The notes: generated by a model not told the origin, from the letters alone. 64,000 nucleotides of DNA from Desulfomonilaceae bacterium (GCA_031082285.1 JAVHLK010000001.1:91785-155784); one strand, 5' to 3'. Counted from the stretch's first letter, positions 44,001 through 53,900 are shown. Numbers and translations: made by a program.

Positions 44001-45358
44001 AAAGTCGCAACAAGGCGGCGTCCATCTGGCAGGAAGACAGATCGGAAATCAGGTCCGAGTACGGCATCGGGATCGAAGCAAGCCCTCGAGTATTTACCGT
44101 GAGATGCAATGACGGCCGATTCAAGAAAATCTCGTTTCGTGCCGTACTGCTTCCAGACAACAGAATGATAGCGACCTTTCTGGACGTGACCGCCGAGGTG
44201 AAGGCTCAGGAAGAGATCATTCGAGCGAAGAACGAGTGGGAACGCACATTCAATTCGGTCTCCGATCTGATCTTGATCCTGAATGGAAAACAGGAAATCG
44301 TTCGGGCCAACAAGGCGGTGGCGGAGAGACTCAACGTGGATCCAAGCCGGTTGATCGGCATGGACTGTCACGATCCCCGGGTCGTGGAAAAGAGTCCCGC
44401 GTCGCTGTGCCCGGACACCAACGTGCTTCGCGATGGAAAGGAAATCTCGGCGGAAGTGTACGACGAAGGTCTCGGCGGAGTTTTCGACCTGCGGGTGTCG
44501 CCTCTGCGGGACGAAGAAGGACGCCTGCTGGGATCGGTCAATGTCGCCCGCGACATTACGGCCTTTAAGTCCATTGAGCGGTCAAGACGACTGGCCGTTC
44601 ACCACTTGTCCCACGAACTGAACACGCCGTTGGCCATCATCAAGGGGTCGGTAAAGGATCTCGACGATGAGAACATTCCGACACGCATCAGGCGAAGAAA
44701 GATCGACCGGATCAAGCGTAGTCTGGGACGTCTTTCCGATATCCAGCAAATCGTTCAGGAGATCGTGGCTCCTCGAGTCTACCAGCCGAAGAACTTCTCG
44801 CTGGATTCCGCATTGGAAGGGATAGTCGAGGATTTGCGACAGAGAAGCTCGCACCGCTCAATTGCTCTGGTCACACGGATGGAGCACATAGAAACCGACA
44901 TCGTCGATCCCCGTGTGTTTGCCCAAGTCGTCAGAACTCTCGTGAAGAACGCGATCGAGAACACGCCGGACCAAGGCGAAGTGGTGATTTCCCTGGAAGA
45001 GACCGTCGGCGGAGTGCTGCTCCAGGTTTCGGACAGCGGGGTAGGCATTGCATCCGGTGACCGGGAATTCGTCTTTGAGGCGTTTCACCACACCCAGGAC
45101 ACGGAACATTACGCGACGAGAAATCCTTTCGACTTCAACGCTGGTGGGAAAGGGCTGGAACTCATGAGGCTGAAAATCCTCTCCGAAGGTAGTCCATTCG
45201 ACATTTCCTTCGAGACTGCGCGCTGCCGATACCTGGCGAACAACCGGTTCATATGTCCGGGCAGGGTGTCCTTGTGTCCGTACTCAACCGATCCCCGAAG
45301 CTGCAAGGAGTCGGGCGGCACCACGTTTTCCGTGCTGTTCGGAGGCAAACGGGACTGA
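41066..45358 (+). CDS. Giant multi-PAS/GAF sensor histidine kinase
   Basis: A 1430-residue soluble kinase; GGGGAG lies 8 bases before the ATG. Approximate order: PAS (45-160), GAF (170-335), PAS (350-475), PAS (485-605), GAF (617-780), PAS (795-920), PAS (925-1045), PAS (1050-1165), dimerisation domain with His1183 (LSHELNTPLAII), ATPase domain (1280-1425; N-box VRTLVKNAIENTP, DSGVGI, GGKGLEL). The GAF-PAS block is duplicated with a period of 447 residues. Near the end a cysteine insertion (Cys1387, 1397, 1404, 1413) interrupts the ATPase fold before the last strand (GGTTFSVLF). It converges with the PilZ gene (16 bases between stops). Confidence 0.92.
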   Translation: MRDMDKTKAQLITELNRLRRRNADLEAREAEYNRVGTALKKSEAKFRLLTEKAVAGVYLVRDGLFTYVNPRMAEIFGYEPHELIHKKGPIDVVFHSDWPVVERNLQKRISGEVEAVNFRFRGIRKDGGVIHVEVYGSRTDDAGRSGIIGTLIDISDRVWTEMDLENELEKFQALYDLAVAMTAERTLDENLLLVVETSRSLLKADKAFIALRDEERNELYMHTLSGIEADEFRDLKIPFGMGLGGKVAETGRLCVVEDYYKETEPHFHDIMREEGLLSGIAVPVQTGGTNVGVLYVFNRTQTPFSRSDLDTLSLLGNFAAVEISRKRALQHLTEREKSFRGLYEEARRREDLYLSLLRSSADAIVIYDMEGAAQYVNPSFTRIFGWTDEDVKDRRIPFLPESEREASLAKIREILREGTLCSAFETKRFTKDGALVDVSISASRYHDHDGNPAGLLSILRDITDRKQAEVKLRQSEERYRDLYEESERRRRLYRTLLDVSPDPIIVYDMAGIPKYSNPAFSRVFGWTFEELEGKRTDFVPEENWPETREMIGKVLRGENFSDTETRRYTKDGRIIDVSISGATFFDKAGEPSGSVVHLRDITPRKRAEADLAAELKKFQALYDLALAMSAERTLDENLALIVEKSRELLGSDKAFIALRDLRQGDLYMHTLSGIVTDEFKRLRIPFGVGLGGKVAETGQLCVVEDYFKEIGPHFHDIVRKEGLLSGIAVPVQIGRTNVGVLYVFNRTKTPFSKSDLDTLSLLGNMAAVEITRKRAQERVRESEESYKQLYEEAKRREELYVSLLNSSADAIVIYDMEGRAQYVSPSFTRIFGWTMEEVEGKRIPFLPDEEREATMTIIRGLIEDGTPCMGFETKRYTKDGDLLDISISSSRYRDHEGNPAGILVILRDIADRKRAEAAIKESEQRFRTLAEMAPFGLVLLAPDETTEYINPKFTEIFGYAIEDVPDSKSWFARAYPSEQSRNKAASIWQEDRSEIRSEYGIGIEASPRVFTVRCNDGRFKKISFRAVLLPDNRMIATFLDVTAEVKAQEEIIRAKNEWERTFNSVSDLILILNGKQEIVRANKAVAERLNVDPSRLIGMDCHDPRVVEKSPASLCPDTNVLRDGKEISAEVYDEGLGGVFDLRVSPLRDEEGRLLGSVNVARDITAFKSIERSRRLAVHHLSHELNTPLAIIKGSVKDLDDENIPTRIRRRKIDRIKRSLGRLSDIQQIVQEIVAPRVYQPKNFSLDSALEGIVEDLRQRSSHRSIALVTRMEHIETDIVDPRVFAQVVRTLVKNAIENTPDQGEVVISLEETVGGVLLQVSDSGVGIASGDREFVFEAFHHTQDTEHYATRNPFDFNAGGKGLELMRLKILSEGSPFDISFETARCRYLANNRFICPGRVSLCPYSTDPRSCKESGGTTFSVLFGGKRD

Positions 45359-45374
45359 CTTCCCTGCGCAGCCT

Positions 45375-46076
45375 TCATCCGTAGAACGTCACAAGATGGA
45401 TGAGCTGCCTCAGGTCACGCAGGTCTTTCTCGTCAATGCCGATGATTTCATAGCCCGCATAGTGCTCTCCGTCCGCGTCGTCACGCACCCACCGGCATTG
45501 GGCTTCGAACATGAACGGCTCTATGAGAACGAACTCGTCGTGAAGGACGAGAAACTTCTTTATGTCGTCAATCCTCGAAGGGATGCCGATGGTGCCGACA
45601 CCCTTCTCGGTAATGTCCCTGACCTTGCCGTCAATCTCCGGGGGGCCGATCTCAACGATGGGAAGCTCAAAGTCAATGAAATATCGCTCCATCTCACGCT
45701 GGTCTTCCCTCACGTGCTCATCGGGCGTCAAGGAAAGATCGTCGCGAATCTCTTCCCTATTGACGGCATTGCTTCCCACGAGGATGTCGAAGGTGGTCTT
45801 CAATTGCTTCGGCGTGAGAGCGTACTTCTCCATCAACTCGGCATTGTTCATCCCCGCACGGATGTCGTTGACGATGTTGCCCGCGCTGAGGCGACGAACA
45901 GCCGGAATAACGTACTCGTTGTCAACCATTTCCAGCGCGCCGGCTGCGACGAGGTCGTCGAAGATACTCTGTAATCCTTCCGAAGACAGCCTGTGTTTCC
46001 GCTTCAAGGCGCTGTTGTCCAGTCCCGCCCTGATGTCGTCAAGGATCGTTCTCCGGGTCACGTCCGTTTCCGGCAT
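45375..46076 (-). CDS. PilZ-domain protein with two N-terminal helical repeats
   Basis: A 233-residue protein; ATG 46076 is chosen because GGAGGGG sits 8 bases upstream. The N-terminal part holds two copies of a 35-residue helical unit, DDIRAGLDNSALKRKHRLS and NDIRAGMNNAELMEKYALT, each followed by a short linker. The C-terminal part (about 135-233) looks like a PilZ domain (KVRDITEKGVGTIGI, EAQCRWVRDD...YAGYEIIGI), but the canonical RxxxR is not obvious, so c-di-GMP binding is uncertain. Last gene after the Hsp70-DUF1257-DUF2997 series on the same strand. Confidence 0.78.
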   Translation of the reverse strand: MPETDVTRRTILDDIRAGLDNSALKRKHRLSSEGLQSIFDDLVAAGALEMVDNEYVIPAVRRLSAGNIVNDIRAGMNNAELMEKYALTPKQLKTTFDILVGSNAVNREEIRDDLSLTPDEHVREDQREMERYFIDFELPIVEIGPPEIDGKVRDITEKGVGTIGIPSRIDDIKKFLVLHDEFVLIEPFMFEAQCRWVRDDADGEHYAGYEIIGIDEKDLRDLRQLIHLVTFYG

Positions 46077-46309
46077 CACAGTCCCCTCCACACAAACGGT
46101 TGTCGCAGTTTAGCACTAAGCCGACGGAAAACAAACGAAAAGAAGGCGAATGCATCAGGCCTCGAGGTGGTGTCGATGCTGCCCTCGGTCCGACCGGTAT
46201 CACCGGTAAGCCTTCTTTGCGCCGCCTTACGCGAAGTTCCGGTCACGCATGCCGTGTGCCCGCCGGTGCGGATACCTTCGGTCGACCACGTTCGGTTCGT
46301 TCACGCTCC

Positions 46310-46525
46310 TCAGGTCGGCCCCTGTCGGACAGTCTCTTCCAATGTCTGTTCCACTTCGTCATTCTCGAAATCATCGGTGAAGACGCGTTCGACGATCGTC
46401 CCGCCGAGAAGCTGTTCGATACTTTCGGTCAAAGCCAAGCATTTCCCGCCCTTGACGCCTCTCACCTCGACCTTTACGGTGCCGTCCGGCTTCACAAAGA
46501 CGTCGATTTCCTGAATCTCGCTCAT
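46310..46525 (-). CDS. DUF2997 small protein
   Basis: A 71-residue protein beginning MSEIQEIDVFVKPDGTVKVEVRG (given here only as family-like pattern: beta strands around GTVKVEV) followed by GGKCLALTESIEQLLG, which matches the DUF2997 family of about 65-75 residues. AAGGGG precedes the ATG. DUF2997 genes are commonly found beside DUF1257 genes, as here (146 bases apart). Function unknown. Confidence 0.8.
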   Translation of the reverse strand: MSEIQEIDVFVKPDGTVKVEVRGVKGGKCLALTESIEQLLGGTIVERVFTDDFENDEVEQTLEETVRQGPT

Positions 46526-46671
46526 TTGTTCCCCTTTGCACGTCCTATGCACACAACGTCCGGGACGATTTGTCGATGTGATTGCCTTACCCCATTGCGC
46601 ACCGGCTTTCGTTCCTCACAACCACATTACGCGCCTCTCGATTGCCGCTGAGGTTCTCCGGTCCGGACTTC

Positions 46672-47055
46672 TCACGTCATTCTGCGCACCGTGATGTGGA
46701 TGGTATTATCGCCCTGTAATTTCTCCTCAACAACGGTAAATTCCTGTTGGGCCAACTGCTCCATTGCGACTCGATACGCGTACCTTTGCATGACCCGTCC
46801 GAGGAATTCGTGCCGGGTCACGTCCTTGATGCCGTACCAATCGGCAACCAGTTCGTACCTGTCTCCGGTTTTTCGGAAGCCGAGGTCGTAGTCGGGATTC
46901 GCGGTCGGTACCCTGATTTCCACAGGGGTGCGAATACCCTGATAGCCTCTGATTTCCAGATCGCCTTCTTCAAACGCCATCTCAAGATCTTCCAAAGCCT
47001 GTTTGAGGTGGTCCTTGGAGACGATTTGGGTCTTCACTGTGGTGAAATGGGACAT
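46672..47055 (-). CDS. DUF1257 (Ycf35-like) protein
   Basis: A 127-residue protein; start ATG 47055 with GAGG upstream. Family signatures: MSHFTTVKTQIVSKDHLKQAL at the N-terminus shortened here to its core SHFTTV, then NPDYDLGFRKTGDRYELVADW and RVMQRYAYRVAMEQL. DUF1257 proteins are encoded in cyanobacteria, plastids (ycf35) and scattered anaerobes, with no assigned biochemical role. Between the Hsp70 gene (76 bases upstream) and DUF2997. Confidence 0.88.
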   Translation of the reverse strand: MSHFTTVKTQIVSKDHLKQALEDLEMAFEEGDLEIRGYQGIRTPVEIRVPTANPDYDLGFRKTGDRYELVADWYGIKDVTRHEFLGRVMQRYAYRVAMEQLAQQEFTVVEEKLQGDNTIHITVRRMT

Positions 47056-47131
47056 GTTGATCCTCACGGCAAGCTCGGTGCCGGCTGAGGGAGCCGCTGC
47101 GTGGAGACCGTTTCCCGGGAACGGCCGGCCT

Positions 47132-48721
47132 TTACGTCAACTTCACCAGCGGGTGACGATCGAACAACACTTTGCCGGAACGTTTGTCCCTGACGGTCAC
47201 GCAGAGACGTTTGTTGCCGTCGACGGAAAACTGAACCGGGAATCGTTTGTCGCCGCGTCGAGCCTTGGGGCGAGCCTCAATGAAGGTGGGGCATTTCTCG
47301 TTCATCCAGAACCGGCTCATGACCTCGGGTTCCTGGCGCTCCTGGAACCGCGCCGCACCCGACGGATCGAACACGAGATCGAGCTGTGGGCCTTCTCCGC
47401 ACGAGAAGCACTCTTTCCTTCCGATCTCGTAGATGTCGAGCCCGAGAAATTCCTGATCGTCATACGAGGCGCTCACCATGACATCCAGGATGGGTCCGTC
47501 GGTGGGGTAGGGCGTCCCCGACGGAACGATTCTGAGGTAGTCATGCTCTCCTGTTTCCCTGTCGTAGTATCGGAGCGCGTATTCATGCTGGACGTGGTCG
47601 TAGAAGTCCACGCCGTGAACAAATGCCGCCGCGCCAAGGACCACCGCATCGAGAGGACGATGTGAACTGACCCGGCGCCCGAACACCTGCCTGACGGCTC
47701 TGCGGACGCTCGGTATGAGACTCGAACCTCCCACCAGGAGCACCTCGGCAATGCGATCCCCTTCGTAGCCGCGTTCCCCCGCATCGGAGAGCGCCCGGTT
47801 CATGACCGCATGAACCGTCTCGAAAAGACCGTTTTCTTCCAGGAGATCCTCGAATGCCGATCGAGAGTAGTGAGCAGAGAACACTTCTCCCGTATCGGGA
47901 TCGGCAACGACAATATCGGCCCGGTCCGATGCGGTCAAAGTCTCCTTGGCCCGCTCCACTTCCAACAGCAACAGTCCGGACACGTGGCGGATGTCTTCCG
48001 GTGCCTTCCCATTCTTCTCAAGAAAATCCCGGTACAGCCATTTGTCGATGGTGGCCCCTCCGATTTCCGCGCCGCCTTTGCCAAGTACCGTGCACCGTCG
48101 CCCACCGACGGAGGTACTTTCCATGCGCACAATGGACACGTCCAGGGTTCCGCCGCCAAAATCAAAGACCATGTACGTGTCACCGGCCTTGAGTTTCACT
48201 CCGTACCCCAACGCCGCGGCCGAGGCTTCGTCAATGAGCCGGTACCGGGGAATGCCGGCTGCTTCGCACACCCCGATCAGCCAATCCTGATAATGCTCAA
48301 ACGCTTCCACCGGGACGGTAAAGGCCACCTCCTCGTCGCCGAGGTCGATGAATTCAGCCGCATACACGAGTACCCGGGTCAGGAAATCCGATCCCGCTTC
48401 AGAGATCTTCACCGCGCGGCCGTCGACTTTTCGAGGAATCTCCAATCGGTTGGAGATGTAGCGCTTCATCCATCGGAACGTGGTTCCGGATTCCAAGAGC
48501 CCTTTGTCGGCGACCTGTTTCCCGATCCACATCCGCGTGCCCTCGTAGGCGACCAGTGAGGGAACATACGGAACCTCTATGGTCCTGCGCTCGGAGTCCT
48601 CGTATCGCGCGGTCACCGACACGTCGGGAACGGCCACCGTCCCGGCTTCATCCAGGGCTTCGTCCCAGACCGCTACTCTCGTGTTGGACGTGCCGAAATC
48701 AACGGCAAGTCTGCCGGCCAA
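47132..48721 (-). CDS. Hsp70/DnaK-like ATPase with divergent C-terminus
   Basis: A 529-residue actin-fold ATPase. Start TTG 48721, supported by AGAGGAG about 8 bases upstream. Phosphate-1 motif VDFGTSNTRVAV, phosphate-2 VFDFGGGTLDVSIV and adenosine motif VLLVGGSSLIPSV are present. The nucleotide-binding domain ends near 350; the remaining 180 residues are short for a substrate-binding domain and contain no EEVD-like tail. It is not the housekeeping DnaK (no grpE or dnaJ). It heads a four-gene series with DUF1257, DUF2997 and PilZ proteins. Confidence 0.88.
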   Translation of the reverse strand: MAGRLAVDFGTSNTRVAVWDEALDEAGTVAVPDVSVTARYEDSERRTIEVPYVPSLVAYEGTRMWIGKQVADKGLLESGTTFRWMKRYISNRLEIPRKVDGRAVKISEAGSDFLTRVLVYAAEFIDLGDEEVAFTVPVEAFEHYQDWLIGVCEAAGIPRYRLIDEASAAALGYGVKLKAGDTYMVFDFGGGTLDVSIVRMESTSVGGRRCTVLGKGGAEIGGATIDKWLYRDFLEKNGKAPEDIRHVSGLLLLEVERAKETLTASDRADIVVADPDTGEVFSAHYSRSAFEDLLEENGLFETVHAVMNRALSDAGERGYEGDRIAEVLLVGGSSLIPSVRRAVRQVFGRRVSSHRPLDAVVLGAAAFVHGVDFYDHVQHEYALRYYDRETGEHDYLRIVPSGTPYPTDGPILDVMVSASYDDQEFLGLDIYEIGRKECFSCGEGPQLDLVFDPSGAARFQERQEPEVMSRFWMNEKCPTFIEARPKARRGDKRFPVQFSVDGNKRLCVTVRDKRSGKVLFDRHPLVKLT

Positions 48722-49264
48722 TAGAACTTCTCCTCTGACGATGGCAACGAGGGTTCAACGCCTGCGGTACGAGTTCCCCGCGAACCCCCGGGCGGAATCG
48801 TTACTCACCCAGTTCCGAAACAGCCCCACCGATCACTCCCGTCATCGCGAGGAGCGCTGCGACGGAGCAATCTCAATGCTTCATGAAAGGCTCAGATTGC
48901 CACGCCCTCATCCCAGTCGGGCTCGCAATGACAAACGTGGAGGTGTCCGCAATATTCAGGGAGCAATACTGTAGCACGTAAGGAGGAACAGCGCAAATCG
49001 TGTTTCCGGGTTGCCGACGCCCTTGGAGTGCTTACCGTTATGACAGGGACCGTTCGTAGGAAAGACGGGCCAACCATGGTTCTGTCGGCTCATTTCTCGA
49101 GAACGGTCGCGGGATCCGGCGCGCGAATGGTGCTTTGCTCGTACCGACGCGGCAAATAGATCCATGCGGCGCATTCGAAGCAAAGCAGCCGTCTCAAAAG
49201 TGAAAGAGGCGTGCCGGCGGACCCATGAATCAGAACACGAGTACGGACATATCGGGAGGACGAC
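48722..49264. repeat. 543-base intergenic region with a CHCEE-type repeat
   Basis: About 48838-48955 carries the widespread bacterial interspersed repeat with inverted halves: CATCGCGAGGAGCG...GGAGCAATCTCA and TCAGATTGCCACGCC...GGGCTCGCAATGACA. The flanks show nothing recognisable. Both outer genes point away from or into it without a clear promoter. Confidence 0.6.
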
Positions 49265-49483
49265 ATGAACGAGAAGATCCAAAAGGGAATGAACGTGGAA
49301 GCACTCGCCGAACAATTATATGTGAAACCGGTGACAAGTCTGGACGAATGCTATTGCAGCGAAGAACACCGGTTGTCCATTGCGTTGTCGGAACAGAGAG
49401 GGAGGCCGGAGCTCTTTTGGCCTGACCGAAAAGGGATCGCCGGCGCATATTGCGCTACTCACAATCGTAGGTGTGGAACGTAA
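49265..49483 (+). CDS. Small cysteine/histidine protein
   Basis: A 72-residue frame starting at ATG with GGGAGGA 6 bases upstream. It contains Cys29, Cys31, His35, Cys63, His66 and Cys70, which could bind a metal. No family recognised and the gene stands alone, so it is offered as a probable small protein rather than a certain one. Confidence 0.5.
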   Translation: MNEKIQKGMNVEALAEQLYVKPVTSLDECYCSEEHRLSIALSEQRGRPELFWPDRKGIAGAYCATHNRRCGT

Positions 49484-49686
49484 CCCGCGCCTATCGGTGC
49501 GCAGGCAACTTTCCGGGCCCTGAGTACACGAAGACCTCACGCAAGGGCGAACATGCGCCCTTGCTTCCCTAACCTGTCAATCATGAGCAAGACCGGCTGT
49601 AACGTGCCGAGACGGGGTGTCCGCTCGGGTCACGTACCCGCGGTACGGAAATTCCGTGCACCACAGCCCGAGCATGGTGCGAATCC

Positions 49687-49836
49687 AAGTGCTCTTTGGC
49701 GTAAATACGGCGTCGAATACACGGCACGTATCCGTGCTCTGGCGGCGCCGGCCTCCGTGCCGGCATCGAGGTTGTCATTGCGAGGGCGAAGCCCGTGGCA
49801 ATCTCGAGGGGTTAAGAATACGAAACCGTACTTAGG
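49687..49836. repeat. Intergenic TIR element F with nested CHCEE-type repeat
   Basis: Left end AAGTGCTCTTTGGCGTAAATACGG; right end, minus strand, CCTAAGTACGGTTTCGTATTC. Inside is a GCGCCGGC/GTGCCGGC palindrome followed by a short CHCEE-like half (TTGTCATTGCGAGGGCG). It lies in the 426-base gap before the phosphatase gene's 3' end; the remainder of that gap shows nothing. Confidence 0.65.
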
Positions 49837-49909
49837 AAAACGATTACTGAATCAGGTTCGTGACCGTAGTGAGTTGGAATGCCGGCCGGTCCGACTCCAC
49901 CCGGTCTCG

Positions 49910-50554
49910 TCAGACCTGATAGAATTTCATGCGGGGAAGTTCCACAGCGGTGAGTTTGTTTCCGTACACTGCGCCGGTGTCTATTCCTATCTTTCCCGGA
50001 GTGACAAACGGGGTTTCCAGAGCGGTGTGGCCGAAGATGACTCGCTTGTTCCAGTCATACGCGGAGTAGATGAATTCTTCCCGTATCCAGAGCATGTCCT
50101 CCTCGGACTGTTCATCCAAGGGAATTCCGTCCCTCAAACCGGCGTGTACAAAGATGTAGTCTTCGGTCTGGAAATACAGCTTGAGAGAGAGCAGGAATTC
50201 AAGGTGATCTTCGGGGAGTACGAAGGCCTTTCTTCCGATGCCGCCTTCCACATAACTCGCGATGGTCTCCGCTCCTCCGTTGGCGACATACAGCATCTGG
50301 TCCTTTTGCTGGATATAATAGTCCAGCAACATCTTCTCGTGGTTGCCCTTGAGAAAAACGAAATCCCCGCCGCCTTTCTTGAGCTTCACCAAATATTCGA
50401 CCACATCTCTTGACTTGGGTCCGCGATCGACGTAATCCCCTATGAAGAGCAGCATATCCCCCGCTTCTCTGTCCCACGGAAGTATGTTCATCATCGAGAC
50501 GAGTTTATCGTAACAACCGTGTATGTCTCCAACTGCAAATATTCTCTTGCCCAT
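49910..50554 (-). CDS. PPP-family metallophosphatase
   Basis: A 214-residue calcineurin-like phosphatase starting at the family-like MGKRIFAVGDIHGC. Metal and phosphate motifs are complete: GDIHGC, GDYVDRGP and GNHEKM, then HAG and FGHTAL near the C-terminus. Close to the bacterial PrpA/ApaH-like group, acting on phosphoproteins or dinucleoside tetraphosphates. Its ribosome binding site is weak: GGAGG lies 14 bases away, so ATG 50599 remains possible. Confidence 0.88.
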   Translation of the reverse strand: MGKRIFAVGDIHGCYDKLVSMMNILPWDREAGDMLLFIGDYVDRGPKSRDVVEYLVKLKKGGGDFVFLKGNHEKMLLDYYIQQKDQMLYVANGGAETIASYVEGGIGRKAFVLPEDHLEFLLSLKLYFQTEDYIFVHAGLRDGIPLDEQSEEDMLWIREEFIYSAYDWNKRVIFGHTALETPFVTPGKIGIDTGAVYGNKLTAVELPRMKFYQV

Positions 50555-50997
50555 GCGAGTCTTATAGTCCTCCCACGCCGCATTGTCAACGCCGGACATC
50601 CTGTAGCCCGGCGAGCAATCCACCCTTCGCGGAGCGAACCCGCTCGCTGCGGCGGGGATCACGCGCGTGAGAGATGTGCTTCAACTGGGCTTGGTATCGT
50701 AATTGCCGGGAACCGAAGCCACTATACACCAACATTGAAATCCTTGTCCATATCTGTCAACATGGATCGATGCGTGTCAGGCAACTCAGGCCTACCAACA
50801 TGCCGGCGAAGGCGCGACGAAGCACGGCAAGTCTTGTCGGTTGTCGTCCCCTTCAGGGTTCATCCTCGGAGACGGGGCATTCATTCACGCATTCGATCCT
50901 TGCGAAGAACAGAGAGACCGTTCGAACCATTCCGAGGGTGGTACCGGTCTTGACCTGACGGCCCAAGATTGATATCCGGTCGTAGGGAGCTCATACG
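50555..50997. other. 443-base divergent intergenic region
   Basis: Lies between the divergent phosphatase and AsmA genes (335 bases if ATG 50599 or further upstream is used). No promoter pair, repeat or small gene could be supported. Confidence 0.35.
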
Positions 50998-53900
50998 ATG
51001 CGACATTATAAGAAAATACTCACGGTCATAACGGTTCTCGTCCTGACGGCGGCCATCGGAGTGATCGTAGCCGTACGGTTCCTGCCCGAAACAGACCTGA
51101 TACGGAACGGATTGCGAGACAAACTCAGTGCGCTGACAGGTCACAACGTAAGGCTTGGTGCCCTGAAAGTCTCACTGTCGTTTCCCGGTCTACTCAATCT
51201 CACGCTGGAAGGAGTCTCGGTAAGTTCGAAAGAGGGAAAGAGCCTTTTGGAGGCGGGCACGGTCGCGTTTTCACCGTCTTTGATATCGCTGTTTAGCCGG
51301 GAGGTCTCGATCGAGTCAGTTGAGGTCCGAAGGTTGACGGTCGTTGTCCGGAGGGCTCAGGACGGCCGAGTGGAGAATCCCTTTGTCCCCGCTCCCGGTT
51401 CCGGTGTGACGGAACCTGCGGGGAAGGAAGAACCGAAGGAAAGACCGGTCACGGTTCCTGCGGACCGGGATCCGCCCGGCACGCCGATCGCGACCGAAGA
51501 CCTCGATCCACGCCTGAAATGGTCCGTAGACACGATACGAATCGTCGACGCGCGGGTTGAACTGTTGGACAGGGAGATTGTTCCCGGGGAACCTGCCAGG
51601 ACGTCTCTGGATGACATAAACTGCACGGTATATCGACAGAAACCAGGCAACGTATTCACCCTGAACTTGGATGCCCGACTCACCGCCGACAACCAAGCCA
51701 AAAGCCCTATCAGCGCAGACGGAACGTTCACCGTTGCCGAGGATTTCTCGCGATTGAAGTCCGCGAATGTCACCGTTTCCTTGAAGTCTCTGGACCTCAA
51801 AGGGCTTCACGATTACGTTCCGCCGTGGGCTCGTCCCGTGGAACAGTTCGATGTCGCATCCAGTCGTGCGGAAGTGACCTGGGGGAGCGACGAAAATGCT
51901 CGCATTGAATTCAAAGTCGATGTGAGCGGCAAGTCCAAGGAAGCGCCTCAGCTGAAGTTCCAAGGCCTGGCCGTGGTTGCGAATGATTTTAGTGCGCTCC
52001 GGGAGATCCGCGGAACCGGCGAGAGCGATCGACTTCCGTTGCGATTGCTGGGGCGCTATTTTCCCGAGGAGTTTCCGCTGGATCCGAGCGCGGGAACGGT
52101 GAAGGCAAGCATCGAGGGGAGTTGGGTCCCGGATGGTACTTGGATTCTCCAGGGAAATGTGGGCCTGGAAGAAGCCGTACCAACGGGCCGTTATGCGAAG
52201 GTTGCGGCGAAAGTGAGAATGTGGAGTCAACTGAAGTTGACTCCCGAGCTATTACATGTGGAAAGCCTTGAGATTTCGGGACCGGCGACCTTGGCTGCTC
52301 TGACCGGCACGATATCGAACCCCCTAACCGGTGACAGGGAATACGATTTGCAGGGCAGAGCGAATGTGAATCCGTCCTGGCTGGAGGACTTCGGTGTGAC
52401 CTTGCCGAAAGATCTGACAATCGAGGGTGCGATACCCGTCCAAGGGCTCGGCAGAGGCAATCGCCAAAGACTGTGGATCGATTTGACGGGTGATTTGAAG
52501 GCATCGGAAATCAGATGGGCTCCGTATGTTGAGAAGGCTCGGGGAAACAAAGGGACCGTCTCGATAAAGGGAAACTTTCTTACAGGCCATGGCCGCGGGA
52601 AAAAGGGCGAAGTTCCCGAGGCCGAAGTTCGCGTCGGACTTAGCGGAGCAACGGTGAGAGTCAACCCGGGCGGTCCCAGACTCTCGAACTGCGCCATTGA
52701 TTTCGCGTCCAAGGTTCTGTTCAATTCCGGCGGACCGGACCTTCGCAAGGCCACGCTGGCGCTGAGAAGAGGCACGGGGGCGAGAAACATCATGGTCGTC
52801 CGAGCAGATCTGTTGGACGCGGGATCGGGTTCCGCGAGGGTCAACGGCAATGCTTCAGTGAATCTGGACGAAACTACGCTCGCACTTGTCGGTTTGGAGA
52901 TTCCACCGGGCCTACGGATTGCCGGCAGCACTCAGTTGCGTGCCGGCTTCAAAGGACCGCTGAAAGCCTTGGACTGGTCGGTGGACGTTCCTCTGACCCA
53001 TTTGGACGTTCAGGTGAACACCGCATTCAGGAAGCCCGGAGGCGTCATAGGGAATTTCTCGGCCTCAGGTTCGTGGGCCTTGGAAGAACTGACCATGACG
53101 ACCGGAAAACTGACTCTTCCCGGGGTGACGGTGACCGGAAAGGGAAGTCTCAGGGACAAGAATGGAACGTTTCGCGGATTGACGCTTGCGGCACGAAATG
53201 CGGAATTGAAGCAGATGGCCAAATTGGTGCCTCCGCTCACGGACAAGGGACTCTCCGGAGGAATCGACTTCACCGTTCACCTCAGGCCGCAGGACGCCGC
53301 GCGACCGGCCGACGGGACGGTGCGACTCCTCAACGTTGACTACCGACCGCAAAACGCGGCTTGGGAGATAACCAACATGAGAGGAACGGTGGAAACCGAC
53401 GGGATCTTTCTCGAGTCGTCAGGACTCACCGGAGAGATCAAAGGGCCCGTCCACGGTCCTTTGACCGTGAAAGGCAAACTCAACAGAATCCAATCAGCGG
53501 AGACGGTGAACGGTCGTTTGTCGGTCGACTTGGGCAAGGGGAGCATTCAGGCGGGCGCCTTGCAGCGCGCCTTGGGTACGGCAACGCACGTGTTCGACGC
53601 CCTTTTCCGCCCCGGCGACTCACGTGCCGCAGGCAATCGCCTGGAGTTCGACTCGGCCGAAGGGACGATCACGATCGGCTCGGGTATTGCCAAGACCGAG
53701 GACCTCCGGATGAAGGGTCGGGACCTTTCCCTGGGCGGGATGGGCAGCTATGGGCTGAAAGCGCAAAACCTCGATATGCTGTTGGGGATCAGGACCTACA
53801 CGATCGCACCGAGCGTCATTGGAAAGATTCCGGCGGTGAGGAAGCTGGTGAAACAGCATGAAGGGCTCCTGAAGGCCCTCGGCGTCGACAAAGAGCTCAA

